DNA of 64,000 nucleotides, from contig JAEZHI010000019.1 of the NCBI GenBank assembly GCA_023436885.1, positions 124,001-188,000 of the forward strand. The letters are read 5' to 3'. Positions 43,044 to 52,153 of the stretch are shown here, piece after piece. Under the pieces are notes generated by a model. The model worked only from the letters and a program-made list of their open reading frames with translations. It was not told where the DNA came from and did no database searches. Position 1 is the first letter of the stretch. Each line of letters starts with the position of its first letter. Made by a program: the position numbers and the translations under genes. The stretch comes from Pseudomonadota bacterium. Lineage in GTDB: Bacteria > Pseudomonadota > Alphaproteobacteria > Rhizobiales > Pleomorphomonadaceae.

Positions 43044-45431
43044 TCACGCCGCCATGACGCGGTTGATGAAGCTTTCCACCGCCTCTCGCAGCCGACCCGC
43101 CTGCTCGTTCATGTCGTTGGAGGCAGCAGAAACAGCTGACGCGGACTGCGAAGTTTCTCCAACCACATGGGTCAGTGCCTCCGTCTCCTCAGTCGCGGCA
43201 CGCGTACCAGCTGCCGCCCGCTGCGCATTGCTCGATATCTCCGACGTGGCGGTGCCCTGTTCGGTCACCGCGCTGGAGATGATCATGGTGGTTCTGTCGA
43301 CATCCACCATAATCTCGGAAATCGAGCGAATGGCTGTCACAGCCTCACCTGTCGAGACCTGAATGGCGGCAATTTGAGTGGCAATTTCCTCGGTCGCCTT
43401 CGCCGTCTGACCTGCGAGGTTCTTCACTTCCGAGGCAACCACGGCAAAGCCCTTGCCCGCCTCGCCAGCGCGCGCCGCCTCGATGGTTGCGTTGAGTGCC
43501 AACAGATTGGTTTGCTCGGCGATCGCCTTGATGAGCGTCACCACATTGCCGATCCGTTCCGCTGCTTCGGCAAGGCTGACGATGGTGGCGTCGGTGCGCT
43601 TAGCTTCTTCAGAGGCACGACGGGCGACCTGGGTGGCATTCTCGGTCTGGCGCGCGATTTCGGCGATGGAAGCCGATAACTCTTCAGCGGCCGCAGCCAC
43701 TGTCTGGACGCCCACCGAGGCATCCCCCGAGGCCTCTGCCGCGCTAGTCGCGCGCGAGCTGGCCTTTTCGGCGATGGAGGCGAGCGCCCGTGCCGTTTCC
43801 TCCATTTGGTCGGCGTTGCCGGAAACGGACGTCAGCATGGCGGCGATTTCCTTGCGGAAATCCTGGATCAGCTGTTCGATCGCTTCCTGGCGGGAGCTGC
43901 GCTTTTCCTGCTCAGCAGCCGCCTCCGAGGCAAGGCGACTACGTTCAATGGCGTTATCGCGGAACACCTGTACGGCCTTCAGCATGTCGCCGATTTCGTC
44001 GCGCCGACGCGTGGCTCCAAGATCGACGTCGGTGTCGCCCGTTGCAAGACGCGCCATGGCTTTCGTCAGGGAAACGATGGGACGGGACACGAGCCGCGAC
44101 ATGCCAACGCTGACCGCGAAGGCGAGCAGCAGCGTTGCAGCCGTGATCACCGCCATCAGGACGTAGGATGATGTTCTGCTTTGGACGGCGGATGCGGCAT
44201 GCTGATCGCTGACCGAGCGAATGGCCGCAACGGCGGTCGCAGCGTGCTGGACCGATGCCTCGCGCGCAGCTGCAAAGGCCTTCGTGCCCTTCACGAGATC
44301 GGAGAAGGCCTTGCCGAAACCGTCGATATCGCCGGATGGGTCGGCGAGACCGCTCGCGGCGATCGCCTTTCCGGTTTCGACTGCGGTTCCAAGCATCGTC
44401 TGAACGTTGCCTTCGTTGTCGCTGGTTGGATCCAACTTGTAACCGGCGGTCTGAATGGTAAGTCCGTCAGCCGTGTAGCCGAGGGAAATGCCTTGATCGA
44501 AGGTCGTGTTGGCCTTGGCCTTGTCGTCGCCGGCCTGCTGAGCAGCTGCTTCCGACGCCTTGCCGAGGTCGCGAGCCGCCGCCACAATGGCCTCGGTTCC
44601 CTTGACGAAGGAGTCGATACCGGCATCGATCTGCAAGCGCAGACCTTCGATTTGGGTGGCGTCAGTCGACGTCACCATGGTCGCCATGAGCTTGGCAATT
44701 TCGTTGATCGGCTTCGAGGCGAGACGCATCTGATCGTCAATGGCATCAGAACTGGCAAAATTGTAGATGCTGCCAATGGCGGTCCTCGCCTGATCAATGG
44801 CCGCCTTCGCAGAGACAAGGTCGGCGCTGTCATGGCTCGCCGCATATTGCACAAGGGAAGTTCTGGCTTTAACGGCAAGAACCTGTCCCTGATAGGCGAG
44901 AGCCAGAAACTCCGAAGCCTCGCGAACCTTGGCTTGCTCGGTGGCTGCGAGCTGTTCCATCTCCTGCGACTTCATCTTCGCGTCGGACTGCAGTTTGTGA
45001 GCAACCCACTGCAAGGACGACACAGATTTGTCGACGCTTCCCCATGCTGTGGCGATGTCGGCAGAGGCCTTGACCAAGGCGTCGACAGACTGCCTGAACG
45101 CCGAAAGCGCAGCTGAGACAGACTGCAGCGCTGGATCGTTCGCGGCTCCAAGGCCAGCAATTTCTCCGTTCACCTGATCGAGGAGCCCACTCGCCTTCTG
45201 GGCAGCGGCGGGTTCTCGCGTCAGGATGAAGCGGCTAACGGCATCGCCCGCTACGCCTACATCGGCCACAGCAGCCGCCGAGCGTGATGTCAGATCGATG
45301 GCTACTCCCAGCCTGCTGAGGCCAAATGCACCGGCACCGCCGACGACGGCTGCCAGCAGTGCCAGCAGCACAAGGCTCGCGCTGATTTTGCGGGTAATGG
45401 ATTGCCTGGAAGGCGCGTCGCCTCGCTTCAT
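43044..45431 (-). CDS. Methyl-accepting chemotaxis protein with a large periplasmic sensor
   Basis: A 795-residue chemoreceptor. First membrane helix at about 14-36, a helical periplasmic sensor of some 390 residues (about 40-430, probably HBM-like), second helix at about 445-468, HAMP (RLVSRPIVSLTKAMARLATG), and a long helical signalling domain with hairpin tip VTLIKAIAEQTNLLALNATIEAARAGEAG in pieces around IAEQTNLLALNATIEAARAG. No CheR-binding pentapeptide is at the C-terminus. The start at 45431 was chosen because GGGGGAG lies 6 nt before; earlier in-frame starts exist at 45449 and 45569. It sits alone between iol genes and the GT4 gene. The ligand is unknown; no che genes are here. Confidence 0.9.
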   Translation of the reverse strand: MKRGDAPSRQSITRKISASLVLLALLAAVVGGAGAFGLSRLGVAIDLTSRSAAAVADVGVAGDAVSRFILTREPAAAQKASGLLDQVNGEIAGLGAANDPALQSVSAALSAFRQSVDALVKASADIATAWGSVDKSVSSLQWVAHKLQSDAKMKSQEMEQLAATEQAKVREASEFLALAYQGQVLAVKARTSLVQYAASHDSADLVSAKAAIDQARTAIGSIYNFASSDAIDDQMRLASKPINEIAKLMATMVTSTDATQIEGLRLQIDAGIDSFVKGTEAIVAAARDLGKASEAAAQQAGDDKAKANTTFDQGISLGYTADGLTIQTAGYKLDPTSDNEGNVQTMLGTAVETGKAIAASGLADPSGDIDGFGKAFSDLVKGTKAFAAAREASVQHAATAVAAIRSVSDQHAASAVQSRTSSYVLMAVITAATLLLAFAVSVGMSRLVSRPIVSLTKAMARLATGDTDVDLGATRRRDEIGDMLKAVQVFRDNAIERSRLASEAAAEQEKRSSRQEAIEQLIQDFRKEIAAMLTSVSGNADQMEETARALASIAEKASSRATSAAEASGDASVGVQTVAAAAEELSASIAEIARQTENATQVARRASEEAKRTDATIVSLAEAAERIGNVVTLIKAIAEQTNLLALNATIEAARAGEAGKGFAVVASEVKNLAGQTAKATEEIATQIAAIQVSTGEAVTAIRSISEIMVDVDRTTMIISSAVTEQGTATSEISSNAQRAAAGTRAATEETEALTHVVGETSQSASAVSAASNDMNEQAGRLREAVESFINRVMAA

Positions 45432-46255
45432 GATCTCCCCCAAACTCATTCCGACCGGACGTGCCTCTCGATCCGAGCTGGCCCGCACCCAATCTGACAA
45501 CACACTCCGACAGAACTTTCGGTCAGGCGCCTCCTCAAGCGCCAAGCACCGCTCCTCGTCAGGAAACATACAGGTCGTTTAATTACTTCAACGACACAAA
45601 CATTTCACTTCATTGCAATTTACGCTCGGAGGGTTTCCCAAAAGTTATTTTGTGGGTTGAGATTGCAATCTGTCGAACGACCTTGCCCTTCGCCATGTTG
45701 GGGCCCGCCAATGGCGTTCACTCAGCAAGTTCTGAAAGAGACGGCTCTTAGCATTCATTTCTATCGAATATTTTGTATTACGAAATATTTATATTGCCAT
45801 CCTTCGCTCTAATGGACTCCAGCAACAGTTGAACGTTGCTGTTCCGGAGCCGTGAGCGGTACCGCCACTCACCGAGAACCGTCGGTCTTCAAAGCCGCCC
45901 TTGTAAATCATTGCTCCAGCGCGATCCGCGTCGCTCTTCTCCTGCGGGAACCAAACGAGGCTCATCGACGTTTGGGATATACGAATGGAGCGCGGGGGGA
46001 CGGGTCGATCGACGCCAGCCCCAGGCAACACCTCCCAGTCTCCGATCACTTGGAATCGACGCCTCCCGGCTCATCCGGGTCGAAAATACGTTTTTTGCCA
46101 GAAGCTTATCCGATGCGATGCGATCAAGCGTTTGGAACTCGACCGATGCCGATCAATAGATGCCAGACAGAAATGTGATCCGAGCTCACGACTTTCATTT
46201 TTCGAGACCGATCTGCGCCTTCGGCGGATCGCTCAGCAAATTCCGGAGCCCCGAA
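45432..46255 (+). other. 824-bp gap between the chemoreceptor and GT4 genes
   Basis: No convincing gene. There is an AT-rich stretch at about 45750-45800 with the imperfect palindrome AATATTTTGTATTACGAAATATT, and an exact EcfG motif at 45947. Short open frames at 45836-46178 overlap each other in different frames and have no recognisable product. Confidence 0.5.
45947..45972 (+). promoter_or_regulatory. EcfG-type promoter upstream of the GT4/GH130 pair
   Basis: GGAAC at 45947-45951, 17-nt spacer, CGTT at 45969-45972, exact match. The GT4 start is about 284 nt downstream, a long leader. Confidence 0.62.
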
Positions 46256-48544
46256 ATGACCAACGATAACGCCAACCCGCCCGTAAGCCATGTAGCTCTG
46301 ATCGGAAACTTTCCGCCCCGCAAATGCGGCATTGCCACCTTTACCGCCGATCTCCGCGAGGCGTTGGTCGAAACCGACCCGAACCTTCGCATCAGTACGG
46401 TAGCCGTGACCGACGAGGGGCAGCAACACGCTTATCCATCGGTGGTAGGCTATGAAATCAACCAGCACGAGGCCGATGACTATGTTGCGGCGGCTGATCA
46501 CATCAACGCGCTCAACCCTGATGCCGTTTCGCTCCAGCACGAGTTCGGCATATTCGGTGGAGAAGCGGGAGAATATCTTCTCAAGCTGATCGAGCGCCTG
46601 CGCGCGCCGGTAGTTACGACGCTACACACCGTATTGGTGGATCCGACTCCAGATCAGCGCCGTGTCATGGAGCGGCTCGCCGAGCACTCCGCTCGGCTAG
46701 TGGTTATGACCGAGATGGGCAGAACCATATTGAGTCGCCATTGGAACTTCCCGGCGGAAAAGATCGCCGTCATTCCGCATGGTATTCCTGATGTGCCCTT
46801 CCTCGACCCGGCATTCCAGAAGCATCGTTTCGGGCTCGATGGTCGCAAGGTGGCGCTGACCTTCGGCCTGCTGTCGCCCAATAAGGGCATCGAGAACATG
46901 ATCGATGCCCTGCCCGATCTCGCACAGGCCCATCCGGACATCATTTATGTCGTGTTAGGTGCGACCCATCCGCATCTGGTCGCCCGCGAGGGCGAAACCT
47001 ACCGCGAGAAGTTGCAGGCTCAAGCGGACGCGCTTGGCGTTTCGGATCATCTGATGTTCGTCAACGAATATGTCGACGCGCCGATCCTCAAGGCTTGGCT
47101 TTCGGCGGCCGACATCTACGTAACGCCCTATCTTCACGAGGCGCAGATTACCTCCGGCACGCTGTCCTACGCTGTTGGACTGGGCAAAGCGGTCGTTTCC
47201 ACCCCTTATTGGCATGCCCGTGAACTGCTTGCGAACGATGCTGGTGCTCTGGTCCCGTTCGGCGATGCCAAGGCACTCGCCTCAACGATCAGCGACCTTC
47301 TCAACGACGGCGCTCGCCGCGATCGCCTGCGCAGCACCGCCTACGACCTTGGCCGGCAAATGACCTGGCCAGTTGTTGGCCGCATGTATCTCGACCTGCT
47401 CTCCGAGGCCCGTTCGGGCGGACGGGCACCTGCGCCGGTCAGCAACCTCAGAATTGGCCGCCGTGTTCCGCTGGTTTCCACACTCGCCGCTGTCAACAGA
47501 ATGACGGATGGCTGCGGCATGCTTCAGCATAGCCGTTCCACCATACCCGACCGACGTCACGGTTACTGCCTCGACGACAATGCGCGCGCCATGATGTTGG
47601 CGGTGGAGCTGAAATCGGAAGGCATTGAGACTGATCGCGCGACACGGATCGCCGACACATGCGCCGCCTTCGTGGATTCAGCTTGGGACGAGGATCGCTC
47701 CACCTTCCGCAACTTCATGGGCTACCAGCGCAACTGGCTCGAAGAAACGGGCTCGCAGGACAGCCATGGGCGTGCCGTTTGGTCGCTGGGTCGCGTCGTC
47801 GCTCATACTGACGACCATGGCCTGAAGCTGTGGGCCACCGGATTGGCCGATCGCGTTATTCCGGCCAGCGCCCACCTGACCAGCCCGCGCGCAACGGCAT
47901 TCACCGTTTTGGGTCTCGTTAGTTGGTTGACGGTCTACCCAGGCCATCGTCCTGCGCGCCAACTGCTCGACACATTCGCGGCTCGCCTGCACGAACAACT
48001 GATCGAGCAGAGGCAACCGGACTGGCTATGGTTCGAGCCGGTACTCGCCTACGATAACGCCCGCCTGCCCGAGGCGCTCATCCGCGCCGGCCAGTGGCTG
48101 GGCAATGAAGAGATAATCCAGGACGGTATCGCGGCGCTTGAATGGCTGGCTGAGCTTCAGACAGACACCGACGGCCATTTCAGGCCGGTTGGTACCGAAA
48201 GCTTCGGCAAGCTCTACAGTCGCCCCCTGCCCTTCGATCAGCAGCCAGTCGACGCCTGGGCGATGATCGAAGCCGCAACGATTGCCTTTGACATCACTGG
48301 CGATCATCGTTGGCAGCACTATGCAGAGGCAGCATTCGACTGGTTCAACGGTCGCAATGACTTGGGACTGAGGCTCGCAACGCCGAACGGCGGTTGCTAC
48401 GACGGCCTGCAAGTGGATCGCGTCAACCTTAATCAAGGGGCGGAATCCATTCTCGCGTTCCAGTTCTCGGTGCGTTCGATCAGGCAGTTGCAGCGGCTCG
48501 CGCATGCACGGCCTGAAGGCATGGTGGCGGGGGCTGCCGAATGA
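46256..48544 (+). CDS. GT4 glycosyltransferase fused to a glycosidase-like domain
   Basis: A 762-residue protein. Residues about 10-385 form a GT4 (GT-B) glycosyltransferase: GNFPPRKCGIATFTADL at the N-terminus, IPHGIPDVPFLDP, FGLLSPNKGIENMIDALP, and the nucleotide-sugar EX7E-like region LHEAQITSGTLSYAVGLGKAV. Residues about 430-755 form a helical (alpha/alpha-toroid) glycosidase-like part with HGYCLDDNARAMML, ETGSQDSHGRAVW and DQQPVDAWAMIEAA. CCGGAG lies before the ATG at 46256. The last four bases overlap the GH130 gene. The pair may make and turn over a mannose- or glucose-containing glycan; the substrate is unknown. Confidence 0.82.
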   Translation: MTNDNANPPVSHVALIGNFPPRKCGIATFTADLREALVETDPNLRISTVAVTDEGQQHAYPSVVGYEINQHEADDYVAAADHINALNPDAVSLQHEFGIFGGEAGEYLLKLIERLRAPVVTTLHTVLVDPTPDQRRVMERLAEHSARLVVMTEMGRTILSRHWNFPAEKIAVIPHGIPDVPFLDPAFQKHRFGLDGRKVALTFGLLSPNKGIENMIDALPDLAQAHPDIIYVVLGATHPHLVAREGETYREKLQAQADALGVSDHLMFVNEYVDAPILKAWLSAADIYVTPYLHEAQITSGTLSYAVGLGKAVVSTPYWHARELLANDAGALVPFGDAKALASTISDLLNDGARRDRLRSTAYDLGRQMTWPVVGRMYLDLLSEARSGGRAPAPVSNLRIGRRVPLVSTLAAVNRMTDGCGMLQHSRSTIPDRRHGYCLDDNARAMMLAVELKSEGIETDRATRIADTCAAFVDSAWDEDRSTFRNFMGYQRNWLEETGSQDSHGRAVWSLGRVVAHTDDHGLKLWATGLADRVIPASAHLTSPRATAFTVLGLVSWLTVYPGHRPARQLLDTFAARLHEQLIEQRQPDWLWFEPVLAYDNARLPEALIRAGQWLGNEEIIQDGIAALEWLAELQTDTDGHFRPVGTESFGKLYSRPLPFDQQPVDAWAMIEAATIAFDITGDHRWQHYAEAAFDWFNGRNDLGLRLATPNGGCYDGLQVDRVNLNQGAESILAFQFSVRSIRQLQRLAHARPEGMVAGAAE

Positions 48545-49815
48545 CCTTGCTACTTCTGCCCCAACGCCTTTATCCCGATGCCAGCCGTGTCGTGGTTCGT
48601 AACTTCCAGCTGGCAGTTGAACCCAGAGGTCTAAACCCAGCCTCGCAAGCGCGAGCCCGGCGGATCGTCGAAACCGTTCAAGCGATGGACAATCGCACGG
48701 TTCAATCCGAGCTCTCGCTTGTAATGGCGGACTTTGAAAACCGGCACCGCGAAATGCGCCACTTCTTCGAAGAGCGCTACGCCGGCATCGCCGCCGATCT
48801 CGGTCTGATCGAACCGTTGCGTGACACCGAAAGGTTATTAATCGGCGCCTACTTCTGCCACGAATATTCCTTCGAGGCAGCCGCACTGATGAATCCCAGT
48901 GTCGTGCCGCACCCCGATCAGTCCGGGCTTGGTCCTGGCGAGATCCGCTTTCTGCTGTCGCTCAGAGCGGTCGGGGAAGGACACATATCTTCGATTACCT
49001 TCCGAGAAGGCATTCTCTCCGATCAGGGTGAACTTCGGCTGACCGATGACAGCCCGTTCGCCGTTGCCTCCCGTCCCGAGATGGGAGAGGACGGTCGGAT
49101 CTGGGCCGTACGCGACGGGGATGGACCGCTCGATGAAACCGTCTTGCTGCCGGTGACCCCGGCTCAGCGAAACGGCCTTGAAGACTTGCGATTGGTTCAC
49201 TTCACCGACGCAGAGGAAGGACCGCTCTGGTACGGTACCTACACGGCCTTCAGCGGTCAGGCCATCGCATCGGAAATGCTCATCACCAGGGATTTTCGCC
49301 GGTTTGAGCTCCGCCCCCTGTCGGGACCTGCGGCTCGCAACAAGGGCATGGCTCTTTTCCCGCGGAAGATCGACGGCGAATATGCGATGCTCGGCCGGCA
49401 GGATAACGAGAATCTGTTCCTGATCCGCTCAGGCGACCTCTTCCACTGGGACGAAGGCGTGCGGATTGCTGGACCTCTCCACCCGTGGGAACTCGTTCAG
49501 ATCGGAAACTGCGGCTCGCCGGTTGAACTGGATGAAGGTTGGCTGGTGCTGACGCACGGTGTGGGCCCGATGCGCAAGTATGCGATTGGTGCCATGCTTC
49601 TCGACAAAGACGATCCGACGCGCGTCATAGGTCGTTCGCGTGTGCCTTTGCTTTCGCCATCGGATGCCGAGCGCGAAGGCTACGTGCCCAACGTCGTCTA
49701 CACCTGCGGCGCACTGGCTCATGCCGGCCGGCTGTTTGTTCCTTACGGTATTGCCGACAGCGCAGTGGGATTTGCCAGCATCGAGCTCGAGGAACTTCTG
49801 GCGTCGCTGGTATGA
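48541..49815 (+). CDS. GH130-family glycoside phosphorylase/hydrolase
   Basis: A 424-residue protein with a five-bladed beta-propeller GH130 pattern: NGLEDLRLVHF carrying the family ED-R motif, YGTYTAFSG, NKGMALFPRKIDGEYAMLGRQD in two halves, GNCGSPVELDEGWLVLTHGVG and VYTCGALAHAGRLFVPYG. GH130 enzymes are beta-mannoside phosphorylases or beta-1,2-mannosidases. About 100 extra helical N-terminal residues precede the propeller. It starts inside the stop codon of the GT4 gene, so the two enzymes work together. A short hairpin follows. Confidence 0.88.
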   Translation: MTLLLLPQRLYPDASRVVVRNFQLAVEPRGLNPASQARARRIVETVQAMDNRTVQSELSLVMADFENRHREMRHFFEERYAGIAADLGLIEPLRDTERLLIGAYFCHEYSFEAAALMNPSVVPHPDQSGLGPGEIRFLLSLRAVGEGHISSITFREGILSDQGELRLTDDSPFAVASRPEMGEDGRIWAVRDGDGPLDETVLLPVTPAQRNGLEDLRLVHFTDAEEGPLWYGTYTAFSGQAIASEMLITRDFRRFELRPLSGPAARNKGMALFPRKIDGEYAMLGRQDNENLFLIRSGDLFHWDEGVRIAGPLHPWELVQIGNCGSPVELDEGWLVLTHGVGPMRKYAIGAMLLDKDDPTRVIGRSRVPLLSPSDAEREGYVPNVVYTCGALAHAGRLFVPYGIADSAVGFASIELEELLASLV

Positions 49816-50136
49816 TCTAGAAGGATCAAATTACTATTAGCAAAACGGGACGCGCCTCCTGAGGGGCGCGTTTCCCTTTGGTTGCGGGGGACCGTCTGAA
49901 TGTTGAACGATCGATGTTCGGTATTTTTATCAATGTATATTGCTACTTAAAACAAGCTATAAAAGGCGAAAATAACTCAAGAGTTGGATCGCAGTAACTC
50001 TCATTTGCAAGTGCGGCGGTTCCCGATAAAAAAGAAAAACTGTAGTATACGCGCCATGGCAAGCCGGTCAGCGCGATGATAAACGTGCGAATCTGATTTC
50101 GAAACGGATCGCGGACGCTGATAGGGGAACCCACGT
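49816..50136 (+). other. 321-bp gap before the PraR-like gene
   Basis: It begins with a hairpin ACGCGCC-TCCTGAGG-GGCGCGT (49850-49871) followed by TTTCCCTTT, probably the terminator of the GH130 operon. The rest is AT-rich and probably contains the promoter of the XRE gene. No gene is seen. Confidence 0.6.
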
Positions 50137-50568
50137 ATGGAGCCTGCCGTCGCCAAGAAAAAAGTCCCGAATCCCGCTGATGTTCATGTCGGCGCCCGCA
50201 TTCGCATGCGACGCATGATTTTAGGGATCTCCCAGGAGAAGCTCGGGGCGACTCTCGGCGTTACTTTTCAGCAGGTTCAGAAATACGAGAAGGGCGCGAC
50301 CCGCGTTGGTGCTGGCCGCCTATTGGAGATTGCCAATTATCTGGGCGTTCCGGTGAGCTATTTCTTTGAGACGGCCGCCCCCGGAGGCCTTGACGTGCAA
50401 GGCGCAATCGCATCTGCCGCCGGAGCGACCAATGAGTTCGACCAGTTTGTGAAGAGCTCGGAAGGCATAAAACTCAATAATGCCTTCCTTGGCATCCAGG
50501 ATCCGGCAATCCGTCGGAACCTGCTCGACCTCGTGGTATCCATGTCGCGCGCCAGTCAGCAGAACTGA
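50137..50568 (+). CDS. XRE-family regulator, PraR-like
   Basis: A 143-residue helix-turn-helix protein. The HTH is at about 20-75 (VGARIRMRRMILGISQEKLGATLGVTFQQVQKYEKG in pieces: MILGISQEKLGATLGVTFQQ then YEKGATRVGAGRLLEIANYL). The C-terminal part is helical with AFLGIQDPAIRRNLLDLVVSMSRA. This type covers the rhizobial PraR/PhrR regulators that act on surface adhesion and quorum sensing. Monocistronic and divergent from nothing close; the following genes are on the other strand. Confidence 0.85.
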   Translation: MEPAVAKKKVPNPADVHVGARIRMRRMILGISQEKLGATLGVTFQQVQKYEKGATRVGAGRLLEIANYLGVPVSYFFETAAPGGLDVQGAIASAAGATNEFDQFVKSSEGIKLNNAFLGIQDPAIRRNLLDLVVSMSRASQQN

Positions 50569-50589
50569 CTGACGCCTGCATTTGTCGGT

Positions 50590-50832
50590 TCAATGACGTC
50601 GCCGACGGTGTTCCTCCAGATCGACAATATCCGAGTCCGCCTGTAGCGCCAGAATCCCGGAAAGCTCGGCGCTGGCCAATCCCAGCAGGAGCGCGGCTGA
50701 GACGCTAACCTCACGCGCCTGCGGCATGAGGTAGTCGATCATGGTCATCATGGCACGAATATTCATCGGGCGATGAACGTCGCCAGCATATGTGTGGTTG
50801 CCCATTGCAGGGTCTTCGATATCAGCGCTCAT
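50590..50832 (-). CDS. Small hypothetical protein downstream of the double-GNAT gene
   Basis: An 80-residue protein with no family I recognise. It has an N-terminal acidic stretch, a central helix (MNIRAMMTMIDYLMPQAREVSVSAALLLGL, in parts) and a basic C-terminal tail DLEEHRRRRH. Its ATG overlaps the stop of the GNAT gene by four bases (ATGA), strong evidence that it is translated with it. It may be a partner or chaperone of the GNAT protein. Confidence 0.55.
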   Translation of the reverse strand: MSADIEDPAMGNHTYAGDVHRPMNIRAMMTMIDYLMPQAREVSVSAALLLGLASAELSGILALQADSDIVDLEEHRRRRH

Positions 50833-52055
50833 TGATCACCCGTACTCTTTTCAAGGATGCCAGGCCTGTCCCACTGTCCTTCCGGACGAACGAGCACGAC
50901 GGCACCGGAGTGCGGTGACAGCGCATCGTCGGCCGGCGGCACAGTGAGGTCCGCCTCGTAGTAAGTCTCGTCTGTGAGATAGTTGATGCCATCGCCCTCG
51001 CGCAGGACGAAGCCGAAGTGCTTCCAGATCGGGGCAACGTCGGCCGCCGTCTGACCATAGAAGCGCGTGTATCCCTTGGTGCGGCAGAGCTCGATGCCAG
51101 CCTTGACCAGTTTCAGGGCAAGCCGACTCTTGCGGAAGCGCGGCAGCACAGCCAATCGCTCCAGCTTGACGAAGCCGGCAAAGTAGCGAATGCGCAGACA
51201 GCCGGCTGGTTCATCGCCAACAAAGCCAAGCAAATGCGTGGCGGTCAGGTCGTTGCCATCAACATCCTCCGCGAAGGGAATGGATTGTTCGGCAAGATAA
51301 GTTGCTGCTCTGATTGCATGAACCATCAGAAGCTGGTTGACGTCGTGAACGACCGTGATGCCGATCGCGTTTCCTCGTGCCGCAGAGCCAGGCCGCCAGG
51401 TATCGTAGGGAGCAGCGGGAAGTTCTGGTTCTCCGCAACGTTCCTCCTCGCCCAAGCGACGGCAGGTCATGATACCCGGTGCGTAAATCCCTGCATGCCG
51501 GGCTCCCATCGTGAAGCCGATGCTTTCGAAGAGATGGCGCGCCTTGTCGTTGGCCGCCTTGCAGAACACGGGTAGGCCACGGAACTTGTCCGACGTGAGG
51601 CGCTCCATGACGAGTGAAATGCCGCCAGCGATCGCCGGAGAGATGTAGATTCCCCAGAAATAGATAGCGACCGGCTTTTCCCACTGGCGGGCAATGAAGC
51701 GATTATCGGGAGCACCGGTGTCCATTCGACCATCGAACAGGGCGTCGAGACCATCCTGATTGAGAGGCAGAAGACAAACGAATCCAAGCGGACCATTTCC
51801 GGGCTGTTCCCGCCATTGCCCCCGACCAATGGCCAGAATGGTGTCTGGATTGCGTTTATAGATACGCATGACCGTATCGAGGCTCGCGACACCCTGAATT
51901 TCGGGGGTCGCTTTTCTCATCAGATCTGCAATAATTTCACTTGAAGGGCTGAAAATCGAAAGGTTGCGGCCGTACCTGGAGTAATCGATACGATCAATAT
52001 GGCGCGACGAGTTGAACTTGGACGCTTGTTCGTAATATCGGGTATGGGAATTCAT
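50829..52055 (-). CDS. Double-GNAT-domain protein
   Basis: A 408-residue protein with two acetyltransferase-like halves. The first (about 60-195) reads FVCLLPLNQDGLDALFDGRMD, YFWGIYISPAIAGGISLVME and VFCKAANDKARHLFESIGFTMG. The second (about 230-385) reads AIRAATYLAEQSIPFAEDVDG, KLERLAVLPRFRKSRLALKLVKAGIEL and PIWKHFGFVLREG, in the manner of GNAT enzymes. The acetyl-CoA loop in the second half, RFRKSRLA, lacks the usual Gly (R-x-x-G-x-G/A). Substrate unknown. GAGGGA precedes the ATG. A LysR gene is divergent, and an exact EcfG promoter faces this gene. Confidence 0.75.
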   Translation of the reverse strand: MNSHTRYYEQASKFNSSRHIDRIDYSRYGRNLSIFSPSSEIIADLMRKATPEIQGVASLDTVMRIYKRNPDTILAIGRGQWREQPGNGPLGFVCLLPLNQDGLDALFDGRMDTGAPDNRFIARQWEKPVAIYFWGIYISPAIAGGISLVMERLTSDKFRGLPVFCKAANDKARHLFESIGFTMGARHAGIYAPGIMTCRRLGEEERCGEPELPAAPYDTWRPGSAARGNAIGITVVHDVNQLLMVHAIRAATYLAEQSIPFAEDVDGNDLTATHLLGFVGDEPAGCLRIRYFAGFVKLERLAVLPRFRKSRLALKLVKAGIELCRTKGYTRFYGQTAADVAPIWKHFGFVLREGDGINYLTDETYYEADLTVPPADDALSPHSGAVVLVRPEGQWDRPGILEKSTGDQ

Positions 52056-52102
52056 ATTGTCCCTCGCTTCTGGTAATTACGAACCCTTTCTTTCGAGGTT
52101 TG

Positions 52103-52128
52103 AACGTAACCAATTCGGGAGCTGTTCC
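52103..52128 (-). promoter_or_regulatory. EcfG-type promoter for the double-GNAT gene
   Basis: Minus strand GGAAC (52128-52124), 17-nt spacer, CGTT (52106-52103); exact match 48 nt before the start at 52055. It also lies in the LysR-gene promoter region. Confidence 0.8.
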
Positions 52129-52153
52129 GTGCATCCGATTTTGACGCAGGGTG

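Noticed and set aside
45836..46178. Overlapping short frames in the gap before the GT4 gene
   Set aside because: They overlap in different frames, have no good ribosome site and cover the EcfG motif region.
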